NCBI GenBank assembly: GCA_030418545.1
Contig: QAIB01000001.1
Coordinates: forward strand, 62,001 to 126,000
DNA: 64,000 bases
Source: Xenophilus aerolatus
GTDB lineage: Bacteria > Pseudomonadota > Gammaproteobacteria > Burkholderiales > Burkholderiaceae_C
Direction of reading: 5' to 3'
Each line of letters opens with the position of its first letter. Position 1 is the stretch's first letter. A model generated the notes under the pieces. The model made no database searches, was not told where the DNA came from, and was given only the letters and a program-made list of their open reading frames with translations. Positions 24,833 to 32,988 of this stretch are shown piece after piece. The position numbers and the translations under genes were made by a program.

Positions 24833-26008
24833 TCAGCGGCGCGCCAGCGACAGCGGCCTGGACTTGCGCCTGAACTTCTCGCCGTACGAGGCGGCGTCCG
24901 CCCTGGCGAGCAGATCCTTGAGCATCACCCCGCCCGGCGAAAGCTCGAAGCCCATCGACGCGCCGATCTGCACCCGCGCGGCCTTGAGCTCGATGGGCTC
25001 GCCGATCACCTGCTTGAGTCGACGGCAGACGCGCCGGGCCGTGTGGTCGTCGCTCACGTTGACCAGGACGATTACGAACTCGTCGCCGCCGACGCGGGCG
25101 ATCAGGTCGTCGTCCCGGCATTCGCGCCGCAGCCGCCCGGCGATGGTCCGCAGGACTTCGTCGCCCGCCTCGTGCCCGTAGGCATCGTTGATCGGCTTGA
25201 AGTCGTCGAAATCGAAGGCGACGACCGCCAGGGGCGACTTCCGGTACTTCACGAACTTCTCATCGAGCGCCCGGCGGTTGAGCAGTCCGGTGAGCGGGTC
25301 CAGGTCGGCCGACTCCTTCAGCCCCTGGATGCTGGCCTTGCTGCGCCGAAGCAGGAGCGAGGTGTACGTGATGCTCCAGATCAGGAACGCAGCGAAGGCC
25401 GCGCCCACCAGGCACGCGCCGATGACCAGCCGGCGGTACTCCGTCGCCCGCTCGTCGCTTCGTGCCTGCAGCAGCAGCCGCTGCTCGTTCTCCATGTCGC
25501 TGAGACGTTCGCGCAGGGCCTTCGCGGAATCCTGCTCCACCCGCGGCCTGAGGCTCGCCAGGTACGCGGCCTGCCCGTCGCGCTCGGCGATGACGGCGCT
25601 GCTGTTCATCCAACCCACGATCTCCGCTATTTCGGCGCGGATGGCCACCACCCTCTCGACCTGGCTGCCGCTCCTCTGCACGAGCGCGGCGAGCCGGTCG
25701 GCGGCTTCGGTCGCGGCCTGGGCCGATGCACGGACGCGGGCCAGATACATCGTGTCGGGCGAAATGGCGTAGTTGCGCAGCGCCAGGCTGCCGCGCAGCA
25801 CCTCGGTGCGCACGTCCGCAATCGCGTCCAGCACTTCGTCGGTGCGCTGCACCCACAGGCTCGCCGACTGGAATCTGTCCGCCACCAGCACCAGGAGCGC
25901 GCCGCCTGTCGCCACCAGCACCAGGGCCACGAACTGTGTCAGCAGGAGCATCCGGGCGATGGGGCGCAGCGACAGGTTCGTCGGCGGCGTGGGGGAGCGT
26001 GCGGTCAT
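24833..26008 (-). CDS. Membrane diguanylate cyclase (sensor domain plus GGDEF)
   Basis: This 391-residue protein makes cyclic di-GMP from GTP. It has a membrane segment near residues 25-45 (MLLLTQFVALVLVATGGALL), a ~150-residue periplasmic helical region of CHASE3-like character, and a second membrane segment near 205-225. The GGDEF domain starts near LDPLTGLLNRRALDE. The active-site motif is GGDEF in full near 307, and an inhibitory I-site RDDD precedes it by the standard five residues, so feedback inhibition is likely. The start at 26008 is my choice; the frame is open to 26098. The signal it senses is unknown. Confidence 0.9.
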   Translation of the reverse strand: MTARSPTPPTNLSLRPIARMLLLTQFVALVLVATGGALLVLVADRFQSASLWVQRTDEVLDAIADVRTEVLRGSLALRNYAISPDTMYLARVRASAQAATEAADRLAALVQRSGSQVERVVAIRAEIAEIVGWMNSSAVIAERDGQAAYLASLRPRVEQDSAKALRERLSDMENEQRLLLQARSDERATEYRRLVIGACLVGAAFAAFLIWSITYTSLLLRRSKASIQGLKESADLDPLTGLLNRRALDEKFVKYRKSPLAVVAFDFDDFKPINDAYGHEAGDEVLRTIAGRLRRECRDDDLIARVGGDEFVIVLVNVSDDHTARRVCRRLKQVIGEPIELKAARVQIGASMGFELSPGGVMLKDLLARADAASYGEKFRRKSRPLSLARR

Positions 26009-26171
26009 GGCAGGTCGTGGCGAATCGGCCGATCGTAGCGTTGTGGCGGGGTCGGCCCGGTGCGCACCGAAGGGTCGAGACATGCGGTAGAAACGCACCG
26101 GTCCTTTCCTGCGCCGGCCTACCGCCGCAGGGCGGACACGAAGTCACCCCATTCACCGCGCCCGCCTGCCC

Positions 26172-26642
26172 ATGCGACCACCCGCCGTCCTTTTCATCTG
26201 CACCGGCAACATCTGCCGTTCGCCGACCGCGCACGCGCTGCTCGTGCACCGGGCGCAGGCCCTGGACTGGACGGTCGAGGTCGACAGCGCCGCCATCTCC
26301 GACGAGGAGCGCGGCAACCCCTTCGACCGCCGGGCGGCGGCGGAACTGCGCCGGCGCGGTGTGCCGATGCATGCCCACTGCGCGCGCCAGGTGCGGCGCG
26401 AGGACTTCGCGCGCTTCGACTGGCTCGTCGGCATGACCGGTGCGCACTGCGCCGCCCTGCGCCGCATCGCTCCGCCCGGTGCGGCCGACCGCGTGCTGCT
26501 GCTGATGGACGGCGTGCCCGGCCACGAAGGCGAGGACGTGCCCGACCCCTGGTACGGCGGCGAGGCCGACTTCCGCCATGCATTCGACCTTATCGCGCTG
26601 GGTGTCGACGCGCTGGTGGCGCGCCTTCGTTCGGTGGCATGA
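26172..26642 (+). CDS. Low-molecular-weight protein-tyrosine phosphatase
   Basis: This 156-residue protein has the P-loop LFICTGNICRSPTAHALL with nucleophile Cys10 and Arg16, and the general-acid loop DPWYGGEADF near residue 123. This is the complete LMW-PTP active site. Substrates may be tyrosine kinases of polysaccharide export or other phosphoproteins; no kinase or capsule gene is in the window. It is followed three bases later by a hairpin repeat that probably ends its transcript. Confidence 0.93.
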   Translation: MRPPAVLFICTGNICRSPTAHALLVHRAQALDWTVEVDSAAISDEERGNPFDRRAAAELRRRGVPMHAHCARQVRREDFARFDWLVGMTGAHCAALRRIAPPGAADRVLLLMDGVPGHEGEDVPDPWYGGEADFRHAFDLIALGVDALVARLRSVA

Positions 26643-26644
26643 GA

Positions 26645-26704
26645 GCTGTTTATTGAATAGCTGTCGGCGCAGCAAGGACGGGCGCTGCAGCCTCTTTTTC
26701 TTGA
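26645..26704 (+). repeat. Dispersed hairpin repeat, copy 4
   Basis: It starts GCTGTTTATTGAATAGCTG, continues AAGGACGGGCGCTGCAGCC and ends TCTTTTTCTTG. It begins just after the phosphatase stop and lies before the convergent lysE gene. The T-run makes it look like an intrinsic terminator. Confidence 0.8.
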
Positions 26705-26734
26705 AACGATGGTTTCAGGCGGGCCGCCGCGCCA

Positions 26735-27343
26735 TCAGTGCCCACAGACCGGCCGCCGACAGCAGCGAACCACCCGGAGATGGAAGCGCCGCTGTGCCCG
26801 CGGCGAGCTGAGCAGCTTGCGGGCCGAGGCCGCGAACACGGCATACAGCGTGGCATTGAGCGTCGCCAGCGCCACGAAGGTGACGGCCAGCACCCACAGC
26901 TGGCGCGTGACCTCGGCCGTGGGCGAAATGAACTGCGGCAGGAAAGCGACGAAGAACACGATGCCCTTGGGGTTCAGCGCCGTCACCAGCCAGGTGTTGA
27001 AGAACAGGCGCCAGCGCGACTGCGGCACGGCCGGTGCCGCGAGCTGCGCCGCCGGCGCCGCGCCGGCACGCAGCAGCTTGATGCCCAGGAAGATCAGGTA
27101 CGCGCCGCCCACCCACTTGACGAGCGTGAACCAGAAGGCCGAGGTGGCCAGCAGTGCGCCCAGCCCCAGCAGCGAGAGCACCAGCGCCGTCGAGTCGCCC
27201 AGCGCCACGGCCGCGACCAGCGGCACGTTCGCCTTGCGGCCGTGCGCCATCGAGTAGCTGATGACGGTGAGGATCGTGGGGCCGGGGATGATGAGCATCA
27301 CCGCCGAGGCGGCGACGAAGGCGAGCCAGAGTTCGAGAGGCAT
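26735..27343 (-). CDS. LysE/RhtB-family amino-acid exporter with frame-shifted C-terminus
   Basis: This 202-residue inner-membrane exporter has the RhtB pattern: start MPLELWLAFVAASAVMLIIP, motif PGPTILTVISYSMAHGRKA, then GGAYLIFLGIKLLR and NPKGIVFFVAFLPQFI. Six membrane helices are expected. The last natural helix is lost: the frame ends RRFHLRVVRCCRRPVCGH, while the neighbouring frame continues GGSLLSAAGLWALMARRPA to a stop at 26715. This is the usual family ending. A single missing base near 26771-26783 explains it. It is either a real mutation or a sequence error. Confidence 0.85.
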   Translation of the reverse strand: MPLELWLAFVAASAVMLIIPGPTILTVISYSMAHGRKANVPLVAAVALGDSTALVLSLLGLGALLATSAFWFTLVKWVGGAYLIFLGIKLLRAGAAPAAQLAAPAVPQSRWRLFFNTWLVTALNPKGIVFFVAFLPQFISPTAEVTRQLWVLAVTFVALATLNATLYAVFAASARKLLSSPRAQRRFHLRVVRCCRRPVCGH

Positions 27344-27379
27344 GTGGAGTCTTCTTGTGGTGTTCGGTGGGACCCGACT

Positions 27380-27820
27380 TTAGGCTGCTCCGGCCTTACT
27401 CGCAGAGCGCGCGGATCTCGGGCGGGATCGGCAGCGCGCGCAGGCGGCCGTAGGCCGCTTGCCGCCGAAGATGCGCACGTCCTCCGCCTCGAGGATCAGG
27501 GTCTGGCCCTGCGGGTCGTCGCGCGTGACGCGGTAGCTCTGCACGAAGCTCTTGTCGCGCCACTCGCGCACCGTCACGGCGATGTGCAGCGTGTCGCCGT
27601 AGCTGGCGGTGTTGACGAAGCGCGACTTCGTGTCGACCAGCGGCGTGCCGATCACGCCCAGTGTCCTGGTCGTTTCCTCCCAGCGCGGCACGCCGCATTC
27701 GGCGAAGAAGTGGCGCGAGGCCGCGTCCATCCAGCCGAAGAAGTTGGGGTACCAGACGATGCCGGCCGGGTCGCAGTCGCCGAATTCGACACGGGCGGTG
27801 TAGATGATTTCCTTGCTCAT
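27380..27820 (-). CDS. 4-hydroxybenzoyl-CoA thioesterase-like protein with frame-shifted C-terminus
   Basis: This 146-residue hotdog-fold protein has the 4HBT active-site segment FGDCDPAGIVWYPNFFGWMD with the catalytic Asp near residue 17. It probably hydrolyses an aryl- or acyl-CoA. The natural ending is in another frame: after GGKRP the expected YGRLRALPIPPEIRALCE continues in the -1 frame to a stop near 27396, whereas the present frame gives TAACARCRSRPRSARSASK. One missing base near 27453 would explain this. The gene is in the same run as the Bug receptor and IorAB, nine bases apart, so it may act on an acyl-CoA from that pathway. Confidence 0.85.
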   Translation of the reverse strand: MSKEIIYTARVEFGDCDPAGIVWYPNFFGWMDAASRHFFAECGVPRWEETTRTLGVIGTPLVDTKSRFVNTASYGDTLHIAVTVREWRDKSFVQSYRVTRDDPQGQTLILEAEDVRIFGGKRPTAACARCRSRPRSARSASKAGAA

Positions 27821-27829
27821 GCGCAGAGC

Positions 27830-28831
27830 TTAGTCCGCCCGAATGCCACGCTCCCGGATGACGGCCCCGAAGCGCTGCGAGTCGGCCATCGCCTTGTCGT
27901 GGAAGGCCGCCGGCGTGCCCGGCGCCGCCTCGCCGCCGAGCTGCGCGATGCGCTCGCGCACCGCGGGCATCGCCAGCACCTTGTTGATCTCGGTGTTGAG
28001 CTTCGCGATCACCGGCTGCGGGGTGCCGGCCGGCGCATAGAAGCCGAACACGGTGTCGGCGTCGAAGCCCTTGAGCCCCGCCTCGTCCAGCGTCGGCACG
28101 TCGGGGAAGAGGGGCGAGCGCTTCGGGCTGCCCACCGCCAGCAGCCGGAGCTTGCCGGCCTTGACCTGCTGCAGCGCGATGCCGGGGTCGAAGTAGAAGT
28201 CGATCTGCCCGGCCAGCAGGTCCTGCAGCGCGGGCGCGGCGCCGCGGTACGGCACGTGCGTGGCGAAGGTGCCGGTCTGCGACTTGAACATCTCGCCCGC
28301 CAGGTGCGGCGAGCTGCCCACGCCCGGCGAGCCGTACGAGAGCTTGCCAGGCCGCGCCTTGAGGTAGGCGATGAACTCCTGGATGTTCTTCGGCGGCAGT
28401 TCCGGCCGCTCGACCAGGAAGACCAGCACGCGCGCCGCGGCGGCCACGGGCACCAGGTCCTTGGCGGGGTCGAAGGGCATCTTCTGGTAGAGGTGCGGGT
28501 TGACCGAGACCATGCCGCCGCTGCTCATCAGCAGCGTGTAGCCGTCGGGCGCGGAGCGTGCCACGGTTTCGCCGCCGATGTTGCCGTTGGCGCCACCGCG
28601 GTTCTCGATCACCACCGGCTGGTGCAGCGCCTCCGACAGGGGCTGGCCGATCAGGCGTGCCAGCTGGTCGGCCGCGCCGCCCGGCGGGAAGTTGACGACC
28701 ACCTTGATCGGCTTGTCGGGCCAGGCCTGGGCCGCAGCGGGCAGCGGCAGCGCGAGCGCGGCGGCGAGCAGCCCGGCGGTGCTCCAGGCGAAGCCGCGGC
28801 GCGAGAGAAGAGGGGAAGCGGGGCGTGTCAT
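27830..28831 (-). CDS. Bug (TctC-family) tripartite tricarboxylate receptor
   Basis: This 333-residue periplasmic solute-binding protein has a signal peptide with a possible RR motif (LLSRRGFAWSTAGLLAAALA) cleaved near AAAQAWP. The Bug signature KPIKVVVNFPPGGAADQLAR follows at about residue 40, then VIENRGGANGNIGG and LMSSGGMVSVNPHLY. Bug proteins bind organic acids. No TctA or TctB membrane genes are next to it, which is common for orphan Bug proteins in this family of bacteria. It is placed between iorB and the thioesterase on the same strand, so the ligand may be an aromatic or keto acid handled by IorAB. Confidence 0.92.
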   Translation of the reverse strand: MTRPASPLLSRRGFAWSTAGLLAAALALPLPAAAQAWPDKPIKVVVNFPPGGAADQLARLIGQPLSEALHQPVVIENRGGANGNIGGETVARSAPDGYTLLMSSGGMVSVNPHLYQKMPFDPAKDLVPVAAAARVLVFLVERPELPPKNIQEFIAYLKARPGKLSYGSPGVGSSPHLAGEMFKSQTGTFATHVPYRGAAPALQDLLAGQIDFYFDPGIALQQVKAGKLRLLAVGSPKRSPLFPDVPTLDEAGLKGFDADTVFGFYAPAGTPQPVIAKLNTEINKVLAMPAVRERIAQLGGEAAPGTPAAFHDKAMADSQRFGAVIRERGIRAD

Positions 28832-28869
28832 TGTCTTGTGTCTCCGTAGGGTTTTTGTGTGGAAGCGCT

Positions 28870-30483
28870 TCAGGACGGCCGCGTCGCGGGCGGCCGGCGC
28901 ATCCAGCGGATCGGCTGCTCGCGCACCGGGCGCGGCGGCGCGCCGTGCTGGCGCAGCGTGGCGTCGAGCGCGGTGCCGGCCTCGTCGGCCAGGGCGGCGG
29001 TGCGCGCGGCGGCGACGGCGGCTGCCCGCTCGTCCGGCGTGCGGCCGGGGCTGCGCGCCAGGTGGTCGACGATGTGCAGCAGGTTCGTCTTGCCGCGCTC
29101 GTTGGTGCTGCCGTAGCCCTTGATCAGCCGGCCGCACAGCGCGAGCTCGTGGCCCAGCGCCCAGCCTTCGCGCGTGCCCGATTCCACCGCAGCGAGCCAC
29201 CGTTCGATCAACGCCTGCTCCTCGGCGAAACGGCTGCCGCGCCGGCGCAGGCCCTTGAGCGAGGCCAGCGTGCGCAGCGCCGCCATGCCCAGCACCGAAT
29301 GACTGCCCACCTTGAGCGGCATGGCCCACGGCTGCAGGCCGCGGCGTTGCCGGCCTGCGTCCCACGCGCTGAGGCGCTGCGCCAGGGCAGGTGGGAGCAG
29401 GGCGGCGAACTCGGGCACGCCGGGCTTGAAGTGGTCGTACACGCGCAGCAGGTCCTCGTCGCCGGCCTTCACCTCGGTGCGCACGCGTTCGGCGCGGCTG
29501 GCGCGAGCCTTCAGCGCGGCCACGCGCACGATGTCGTCGAAGGCCATCCACAGCGCGAGCCAGCGCGCCATCTCGCGCGTGATCGCGTGGCCCTTCTCGC
29601 CGGCCGGGTCGTCCGCCTGCTCGGCCTGCATCACGCGCGCCAGCCGGTCGACGTACAACTGCGCATAGGCGGCGTCCTGGTAGTCGAGGACGCGGGCGTG
29701 GCCCAGCGCCAGCATCTCGTGCACGGCGGCCGGAAATTTGCGGGCCAGATCGGCCTGCAGCGCCCGTGGGGCGGGCGCGGCGCGCTCTTCTTTCGATAGC
29801 AAACGCTCGACCATCGCCGCCTGTGCGCGCGCCGCCGCGACGGCGTCGAAAGCGGCCGCGAAGCCGCGTAGGCTGGCCTGGGTGGTGCCGCCCGGGGTCG
29901 CTTCCGGCCCGCGGATCGCGGCCTCGAAGCTTTCGCGGCCGAAGGGCAGCAGGCCGCTGCTCGCGATGGCGCCCAGCATCACGCTGCTGACGATGGTGCC
30001 GTGGCTGCGTGCCAGCGCCCCCATGTCGAGCAGATGGTGCTCGCGGCTGAAGTGGCGCACCACCTCCAGCAGGCGCTCGGTGTCGACGCGCCCGTCGCCG
30101 GGCACCATGCGTTCGGCGGTGGTGAGGCTGCGGCCGGTGGAGGTGATGACGCAGGTGCGCTCGGCGCTGGCCATGCCGTGGCCGATCTGCCGCACCGTCT
30201 CCATCAGCTCGGACGAGACCACGGCATCGAGCGTGCCGGCTGCCGGCGTCAGGCTGAACACCGGGCGGCGGCCGCCCAGCTGCGCGAGCGACACCGGGAA
30301 CACTTCGACGTAATAGGTCGTCGCACCGGTGCGCTGCGCCACGCCGGGGATGGACGTGCTCTGCGCCGCATGGCCGGCGTGGCGGGCGGCCTCGATCAGC
30401 CATTCGGTGAGCACTCCGCCGCCTTCGCCGCCCAGGGCGCACAGCAGCAGGGTGATGGGGCGTTGGGTGTTGGCGTCGTTCAT
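28870..30483 (-). CDS. iorB: Indolepyruvate ferredoxin oxidoreductase, beta subunit (long form)
   Basis: This 537-residue protein is the gamma-domain (beta) subunit of a 2-oxoacid:ferredoxin oxidoreductase. The catalytic domain starts TLLLCALGGEGGGVLTEWL and includes STSIPGVAQRTGATTYYVEV and NPAAGTL-type segments. About residues 230-430 are an extra region seen in the long IorB-like proteins of this group (domain DUF6537-like by my recollection). It decarboxylates arylpyruvates to aryl-acetyl-CoA with IorA. A hairpin-repeat copy is embedded in frame near residues 229-247. The start is 30483 (MNDANTQ) or 30516 (MQTSTYN), neither with a strong ribosome-binding site. Confidence 0.9.
   Translation of the reverse strand: MNDANTQRPITLLLCALGGEGGGVLTEWLIEAARHAGHAAQSTSIPGVAQRTGATTYYVEVFPVSLAQLGGRRPVFSLTPAAGTLDAVVSSELMETVRQIGHGMASAERTCVITSTGRSLTTAERMVPGDGRVDTERLLEVVRHFSREHHLLDMGALARSHGTIVSSVMLGAIASSGLLPFGRESFEAAIRGPEATPGGTTQASLRGFAAAFDAVAAARAQAAMVERLLSKEERAAPAPRALQADLARKFPAAVHEMLALGHARVLDYQDAAYAQLYVDRLARVMQAEQADDPAGEKGHAITREMARWLALWMAFDDIVRVAALKARASRAERVRTEVKAGDEDLLRVYDHFKPGVPEFAALLPPALAQRLSAWDAGRQRRGLQPWAMPLKVGSHSVLGMAALRTLASLKGLRRRGSRFAEEQALIERWLAAVESGTREGWALGHELALCGRLIKGYGSTNERGKTNLLHIVDHLARSPGRTPDERAAAVAAARTAALADEAGTALDATLRQHGAPPRPVREQPIRWMRRPPATRPS
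29745..29800 (-). repeat. Dispersed hairpin repeat, copy 5, inside iorB coding sequence
   Basis: On the minus strand it reads GCTATCGAAAGAAGAGCG, then CACGGGCGCTGCAGGCCGAT. It closely follows copy 2 (GCTATCGAAAGAATAGC, GACGGGCGCCTGAGCCCGAT). It encodes LLSKEERAAPAPRALQADL in the iorB frame. One base in the first stem no longer pairs, as expected if the stop TAG in the element was lost. Confidence 0.68.
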
Positions 30484-30595
30484 CGAGCTCGCAGCGTTGT
30501 AGGTGGAGGTCTGCATATCAGTTGTTTATTGCGCTGGCGCGTTACCCCGCATGGCATCAAACCGAGGCGGCGACAAGGATCCAATGGCCCCGGAG

Positions 30596-30708
30596 CAGGG
30601 CACGCGCGGGCACCCGAGGAGCTGGCTTCGCCAGGCCTCTGGGTGCGCCCCCCTCCAAGCCGAAGGCGACAGAGAGGGGGGAGCCGCGAAGCGGCTTGGG
30701 GGGTGTTT
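30596..30708. repeat. Intergenic inverted repeat between iorA and iorB
   Basis: The spacer contains CACCCGAGGAGCTGGCTTCG with CCAGGCCTCTGGGTG, then CCCCCCTCCAAGCCGAAGGC and GCGAAGCGGCTTGGGGGG. The second pair forms a long imperfect hairpin. This is the style of palindromic repeat common between genes in comamonad genomes. It splits the iorA-iorB operon by about 200 bases and may reduce iorB expression. Confidence 0.6.
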
Positions 30709-30711
30709 CCT

Positions 30712-32868
30712 TCATGCCGGGCGCAATGCGCGCACCACCGCGCCCTGCAGGGCATGCAGCAGCCGTTCGTGCCAGCGGGGGTTCTGCACCACCTCGGCGC
30801 GGTAGAAGCTCGGGCACAGCGTGGCCGCGTGCGCGTTGGCGCCGCACAGGCCGCAGCCCACGCAGCCGTCGATCACCGTGGCGACCGGGTCGACCTTGAG
30901 CGGGTCGGGGTTGTCCTTGAGCGTGAGCGTGGGACAGCCCGACAGGCGGATGCAGGCGTGGTCGCCGTTGCACACGTCCTCGTCCACGCCGTACTTGACG
31001 CGCACCACGCGCTTTCCCTTCTTGAGCAGGCTGGCGATCCAGGGCTTGATGCGGCGCTGGCGCTCCAGCTGGCATTCGCCCTCGGCAATGATCACCTTCA
31101 GGCCCTCGAAGGGGCTGGTGAAGGCTTCGGTGAGCGTGGCACGCATCGCCTCCACCTCGTAGGTGTGCACCGTGCGCAGCCACTTCACGCCCAGGCCGTT
31201 CAGCGTGCTCTCGATGGTCTGGTTCTTGTGCGCCAGGCTCTGCTGCTTGTCCTCGGCGCGCGCTTTCACGTCCTCGTCGGGCGTGGAGATGATGTCCTGC
31301 GTGCCGGTGGCGCTGGTGTAGCCATTCTTGAAGATCAGCAGCACCGCGTCGTCGCCGTTGAAGAGGGCCGACTGCACGCCCGTCAGCAGGCCGTTGTGCC
31401 AGAAGCCGCCGTCGCCCATGATCGACAGCACGCGCCTCTGCATCATGGGCGAGACACCCGCGCGGCTGGCCAGGCTCATGCCGTAGCCCAGGATGGAATG
31501 GCCCATGCCGAAGGGCTCGAAGGTGCCCAGTGCGTGGCAGCCGATGTCGGCCGCCACGTGCACCGGCCCGACCTCCTGCTGCGCGAGCTTCAGCGCCGAG
31601 AACACCGGCCGCTCCGGGCAGCCGACGCAGAAGCCTGGCGGCCGCGCGGGCAGCGGCCGGCCCAGCATCGCGGCCACCGCACGGCGCCGCTCGTCGTTGC
31701 CGGCCAGCCATTGCGACGCGGCCTCGGTCTGGGCCGTGGCCGGCAGGTAGCGCGCGGCGAAGGCGCCGACGCCCCGCGCCATCACCTCGGTGGTGTACTC
31801 GCCGGCCATCTGCAGCAGGTCCTTGCCGTGCAGGGCGGTCTGCAGGTCGCGCCGGCGCAGCAGCGTGGCAATGTCCTGCTCGATGTACTCGGGCTGGCCT
31901 TCCTCGACCACCAGCAGCGCTCGCTTGCCGGCGGCGAAGTCCGCCACCTGCTCCGGCACCAGCGGGTAGGTGACGTTGAGCACCAGGATCGGGATCTCGC
32001 TCTCACCGAAGGCATCGGCCAGGCCCTGCTGCTGCAGCGCGCGGACGAGCGCGTTGTACAGCCCGCCCTGCACCACGATGCCGAGGTCGTCGCGCCGGCC
32101 GGGCATCAGTTCGTTCAGGCCGTGCTCGGCGATGTAGCGCTGTGCCGCCGGAATGCGCTCGGCCGTCTTGCGCTTCTCGTGGCCGAAGGTCACGGGCGGG
32201 TGCGCGAGGCGGTCGTAGTCGAAGCCGGCCGGCTCGGTCATCAGCGCGCGGGTCGAGACGGCGGGCGCCCGGTTGTCCTTGCATTCGAAGCTGCCACGCA
32301 CGTGGCAGGTGCGGATGCGCAGCTCCATCACGCAGGGCATGTTCGAGGCTTCGGACAGGTTGAAGCCTTCCTCCACCATGCGCACCATCACCGGCAGGTC
32401 GGGCCGCGGATCGAGCAGGCACAGGCTGGACTTGAGCGCGTAGGCGTGCGTGCGTTCCTGGATCACGCTGGCACCCTCGCCGTAGTCCTCGCCCACCACC
32501 ACCAGCACGCCGCCGCGCACGCCGGGCGAGGCCAGGTTGGACAGCGCATCGGCCGCCACGTTGGTGCCGACGATGGACTTCCAGGTCACGGCGCCGCGCA
32601 GCGGGTAATGGATCGAGGCGCCCAGCATAGCGGCGGCCGAGGCCTCGTTGGAGCAGGCCTCCACGTGCACGCCGAGCTCGTCCATGTAGTCCTTGCCCTG
32701 GACCATCACGTCCAGCAGGTGCGACACGGGCGCGCCCTGGTAGCCGCCGACGTAGGCCACGCCGGCCTGCAGCAGGCCCTTGGTGATGGCGAGGATGCCC
32801 TCGCCGTGGAAGGTGTCGCCGGCGCCCAGGCGCAGCGCGCGCACCTCCTTGCTGAAGGAAACTTCCAA
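30712..32868 (-). CDS. iorA: Indolepyruvate ferredoxin oxidoreductase, alpha subunit
   Basis: This 718-residue thiamine-diphosphate enzyme subunit has a pyruvate-oxidoreductase-type N-terminal domain (GAGDTFHGEGILAITKGLLQ), EACSNEASAAAMLGAS near residue 71, and CVGCPERP near 405 at the ThDP domain. IMGDGGFWHNGLLTG near 475 is the ThDP/Mg site. The C-terminal ferredoxin region has a motif CVGCGLCG near 680. Several cluster cysteines are visible, though the second 4Fe-4S motif looks incomplete (CNGDHACIRLSGCPTL). It works with IorB on indolepyruvate or phenylpyruvate. It is the first gene of a minus-strand operon, divergent from a LysR gene. Confidence 0.93.
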   Translation of the reverse strand: MEVSFSKEVRALRLGAGDTFHGEGILAITKGLLQAGVAYVGGYQGAPVSHLLDVMVQGKDYMDELGVHVEACSNEASAAAMLGASIHYPLRGAVTWKSIVGTNVAADALSNLASPGVRGGVLVVVGEDYGEGASVIQERTHAYALKSSLCLLDPRPDLPVMVRMVEEGFNLSEASNMPCVMELRIRTCHVRGSFECKDNRAPAVSTRALMTEPAGFDYDRLAHPPVTFGHEKRKTAERIPAAQRYIAEHGLNELMPGRRDDLGIVVQGGLYNALVRALQQQGLADAFGESEIPILVLNVTYPLVPEQVADFAAGKRALLVVEEGQPEYIEQDIATLLRRRDLQTALHGKDLLQMAGEYTTEVMARGVGAFAARYLPATAQTEAASQWLAGNDERRRAVAAMLGRPLPARPPGFCVGCPERPVFSALKLAQQEVGPVHVAADIGCHALGTFEPFGMGHSILGYGMSLASRAGVSPMMQRRVLSIMGDGGFWHNGLLTGVQSALFNGDDAVLLIFKNGYTSATGTQDIISTPDEDVKARAEDKQQSLAHKNQTIESTLNGLGVKWLRTVHTYEVEAMRATLTEAFTSPFEGLKVIIAEGECQLERQRRIKPWIASLLKKGKRVVRVKYGVDEDVCNGDHACIRLSGCPTLTLKDNPDPLKVDPVATVIDGCVGCGLCGANAHAATLCPSFYRAEVVQNPRWHERLLHALQGAVVRALRPA

Positions 32869-32988
32869 GCCCGTGTCTCCGGTGTGTGGTGTCGATCGTG
32901 GGCCGCGTCGGTCGACGCAGCGGGCTGCAGTGTGCTGCTGCCGGATCGTGCGCTCAATACAATGAAGCGGCTATACGACATGCACGCC

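Noticed and set aside
26735-27820. Programmed frameshifting in lysE and the thioesterase
   Set aside because: No slippery sequence or downstream structure is seen at the shift sites, and the alternative frames restore ordinary family endings. Mutation or sequencing error is more likely.
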